The position numbers and the translations under genes are program-made. A DNA stretch of 34,020 nt from Streptomyces sp. NP160 (GTDB lineage Bacteria; Actinomycetota; Actinomycetes; Actinomycetales; Quadrisphaeraceae), in contig NZ_VDMJ01000043.1 of NCBI RefSeq assembly GCF_006335115.1, positions 1 through 34,020 of the forward strand, written 5' to 3'. Below, one piece after another: positions 32,373 to 34,020 of this stretch. How positions within the stretch are numbered: the first letter of the stretch is position 1; each line of letters starts with the position of its first letter. Below the pieces are notes generated by a model. That model searched no databases. It was not told where the DNA came from and saw only the letters and a list, made by a program, of their open reading frames with translations.

Positions 32373-32381
32373 GAGAGCCCC

Positions 32382-33980
32382 ATGAGGACGCGCCTGCACG
32401 ACACCAGCATCACGACGAGGCTGGTGGCTGCCTTCAGCACCGTCATCGTCCTCTTCGTCGCCCTGGCGGCGCTCAGCGCCGTCGAGCTGGGGGACGCGCA
32501 GCGCCGCCTCACCGCGGTCAGCGAGGGCAACGTGAGGGCGCTGACGGCGGTCAGCGGCGTCTACGCCGACCAGCTGGCGCTCGCCCGCGACATGGAGGCG
32601 CTCGACGCGGCGGTGCTGCGCGAGCCGACCCACCCCGGCGGCACGTCCGTGGTGGCCGACCGGGTCGCCGCCAGCGAGGAGGCCCTCGCCGACCAGTGGG
32701 ACGCCTACCTGGCCACCGGTCCGGCGGCCGACCGGGTCACCGTCGCCACCGTCGGGCACACCCTGGACGCCTGGACCGTCACCCGGCCCGCCGCTCTGGA
32801 GGCCGCAGCCGCCGGCGACGCCGCGCTGACCTCCTCGCGGATCGACTCGACGCGGGCGCTCGTGGACATGGTGGGCCAGTTCGTCCTGCAGCTGCAGGAC
32901 GCCGAGCTCGACCAGGCCGCCGCCCAGCACGACGAGGGCGCCGGCGCCACCGCGCGGGCCCGCTGGGTGGTCGTCGCGGTCTCCGCGCTGGCCGTGGCCG
33001 CCGCCGTGGCGATGGTCGTGGTGCTCACCCGCAGCATCGGCCGGCCGCTGGCCCGCGTGCTCGAGGTGGTGCAGGGGCTCGCCCAGGGCCGGCTCGACCA
33101 GCGCACCGGGCTCAGCACCAAGGACGAGGTCGGCCGCCTGGGCGCCGCCACCGACGCCTCGGTGGACCAGCTGGCGGGGGTGGTGCGCGGCATCACCCAG
33201 CGCGCCGACGCGCTGACGGCGACGTCCGCGGAGCTCGCGGGCCTGGCCGGGCAGCTGTCCACCGGTGCCAGCGAGTCCGCCGCCCAGGCCCAGCTCGTGG
33301 CGGGGGCCTCCGGGCAGATCTCGGCGTCCATGTCCACCATCGCCGCCGCCGGTGAGCAGATGACGTCGGCGATCGGGGAGATCGCCTCCTCCACGTCGAC
33401 CGCCTCCCGGACGGCCGCCGACGCGGTGGCCACCGCCCGGTCGGCGGGGGAGACGCTGCAGCGCCTGGGCACCTCGAGCCGTGAGATCGGGGAGGTGGTC
33501 AAGCTGATCACCTCCATCGCCGAGCAGACCAACCTGCTGGCCCTGAACGCGACCATCGAGGCCGCCCGTGCCGGTGAGCTGGGCAAGGGCTTCGCGGTGG
33601 TGGCCGGGGAGGTCAAGGAGCTGGCGCGCCAGACCGCGCAGGCGACCGACGAGATCGTCGGCAAGGTCAGCGCCACGCAGGCCGACGCCGCAGACGCCAC
33701 CACGGCGATCGAGCAGATCAGCGAGGTCATCGGCCGCATCGACGCCCTGCAGATGGCGGTGGCCTCGGCAGTGGAGGAGCAGTCGGCGACGACGGCGGAG
33801 ATGGTCCGCTCGGTCACCGAGGTCTCTTCCGGCACCCGGGAGATCAGCGACGGCATCAACGGCGTCGCCAGCGCCTCCGAGCGCACCACGAGCAGCGCGG
33901 CGGCGGCCCGGCAGACGGCCGACGCGCTGGCGGGGACCGCGAAGGAGCTGCACCGGGCGGTCAGCGCCTTCACGCTCTGA
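32382..33980 (+). CDS. Methyl-accepting chemotaxis protein 2
   Basis: A receptor of 532 residues. TM1 spans about residues 12-33 ([19 protein letters not shown]). A four-helix-bundle-type extracytoplasmic sensor covers about 34-190, unlike the MCP 1 sensor in sequence. TM2 is at about 196-216, HAMP follows ([24 protein letters not shown]), and the MA signalling domain has the tip [18 protein letters not shown] at about residue 381. The C-terminus ends [12 protein letters not shown], with no NWETF tether. ATG 32382 follows GGGAGAG. It lies 91 nt after ngg and is probably transcribed separately. The signalling tip shares 65 identical nucleotides with MCP 1. Confidence 0.93.
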   Translation: MRTRLHDTSITTRLVAAFSTVIVLFVALAALSAVELGDAQRRLTAVSEGNVRALTAVSGVYADQLALARDMEALDAAVLREPTHPGGTSVVADRVAASEEALADQWDAYLATGPAADRVTVATVGHTLDAWTVTRPAALEAAAAGDAALTSSRIDSTRALVDMVGQFVLQLQDAELDQAAAQHDEGAGATARARWVVVAVSALAVAAAVAMVVVLTRSIGRPLARVLEVVQGLAQGRLDQRTGLSTKDEVGRLGAATDASVDQLAGVVRGITQRADALTATSAELAGLAGQLSTGASESAAQAQLVAGASGQISASMSTIAAAGEQMTSAIGEIASSTSTASRTAADAVATARSAGETLQRLGTSSREIGEVVKLITSIAEQTNLLALNATIEAARAGELGKGFAVVAGEVKELARQTAQATDEIVGKVSATQADAADATTAIEQISEVIGRIDALQMAVASAVEEQSATTAEMVRSVTEVSSGTREISDGINGVASASERTTSSAAAARQTADALAGTAKELHRAVSAFTL

Positions 33981-33985
33981 CGGCA

Positions 33986-34000
33986 CCCCGCTCTGCGGGG
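33986..34000 (+). terminator. Short hairpin after MCP 2
   Basis: CCCCGC pairs with GCGGGG across a 3-nt loop, 5 nt after the stop. Only 20 nt remain in the window after it, so more structure cannot be judged. Confidence 0.4.
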
Positions 34001-34020
34001 GACGACGGGGGGTCGGCGGG

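Noticed and set aside
1-34020. CRISPR array, prophage, insertion sequence or toxin-antitoxin/defence system
   Set aside because: No regularly spaced repeats, transposase, integrase, phage structural gene or recognisable defence gene is present. All sizeable genes are assigned to housekeeping or transport families.

Overview
The window is very GC-rich DNA with dense, mostly G/C-ending codons, frequent GTG starts and many starts without a Shine-Dalgarno sequence. It reads as a chromosomal segment of a motile actinobacterium. A Kineosporiaceae-like genus such as Quadrisphaera or Kineococcus is my inference from gene content; no rRNA or tRNA is present to anchor it. I see no phage, insertion sequence, CRISPR array or RNA gene other than one riboswitch.

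Layout. 1-608: the 5' end of a minus-strand RibD-like deaminase, a symmetric array of DnaA-box-like sites, then a long stretch without a clear gene. 609-2375: methyl-accepting chemotaxis protein (MCP) 1, whose start looks frameshifted. 2590-6093: an ECF sigma factor, its zinc-finger anti-sigma factor, and an ABC-2-type ATPase and permease, tightly packed. 6134-10529: an MFS transporter (-), a small unknown protein (+), an ABM-fold monooxygenase-like protein (-), purU (-) and a CynX/NimT-type MFS transporter (+). 10695-13583: a ribose/fructose-type sugar ABC importer (ATPase, permease, lipoprotein). 13680-15152: a solitary glucose-6-phosphate dehydrogenase. 15264-17636: promoter, ZTP riboswitch, glyA and folD. 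17702-20478 (-): a CDP-glycerol glycerophosphotransferase-like gene overlapping a GH13 alpha-glucosidase. 20598-23626 (-): the TldD/TldE protease pair. 23720-26588 (-): a NAD(P)-binding protein and a penicillin-binding protein with a MecA-type N-terminal domain. 26679-28061 (+): an SRPBCC protein and exonuclease III. 28161-32290 (+): a degenerate RsbW-like ATPase, then the two-gene N-acetylglutaminylglutamine amide (NAGGN) osmolyte operon. 32382-33980: MCP 2.

How it works together. PurU, GlyA and FolD cover one-carbon (folate) metabolism, with ZTP sensing placed in front of glyA-folD. The sugar importer sits beside a G6P dehydrogenase, so imported sugar may feed NADPH production. The sigma/anti-sigma/ABC unit looks like a self-contained envelope-stress or export regulon. 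The NAGGN operon indicates osmotic or desiccation protection.

Most interesting signals. (i) A dispersed palindromic element with near-identical 23-bp arms at 17652-17705 and 20535-20595, just downstream of minus-strand genes. (ii) A four-core symmetric TCCACA array at 147-192. (iii) Repeated leaderless start geometry (TAnnnT followed 6-8 nt later by the start codon). (iv) An apparent 1-nt frameshift at the MCP 1 start. (v) A 65-nt exact identity between the two MCP genes. (vi) A complete NAGGN biosynthesis pair in an actinobacterial setting. I see no clearly new multi-gene defence or mobile system.
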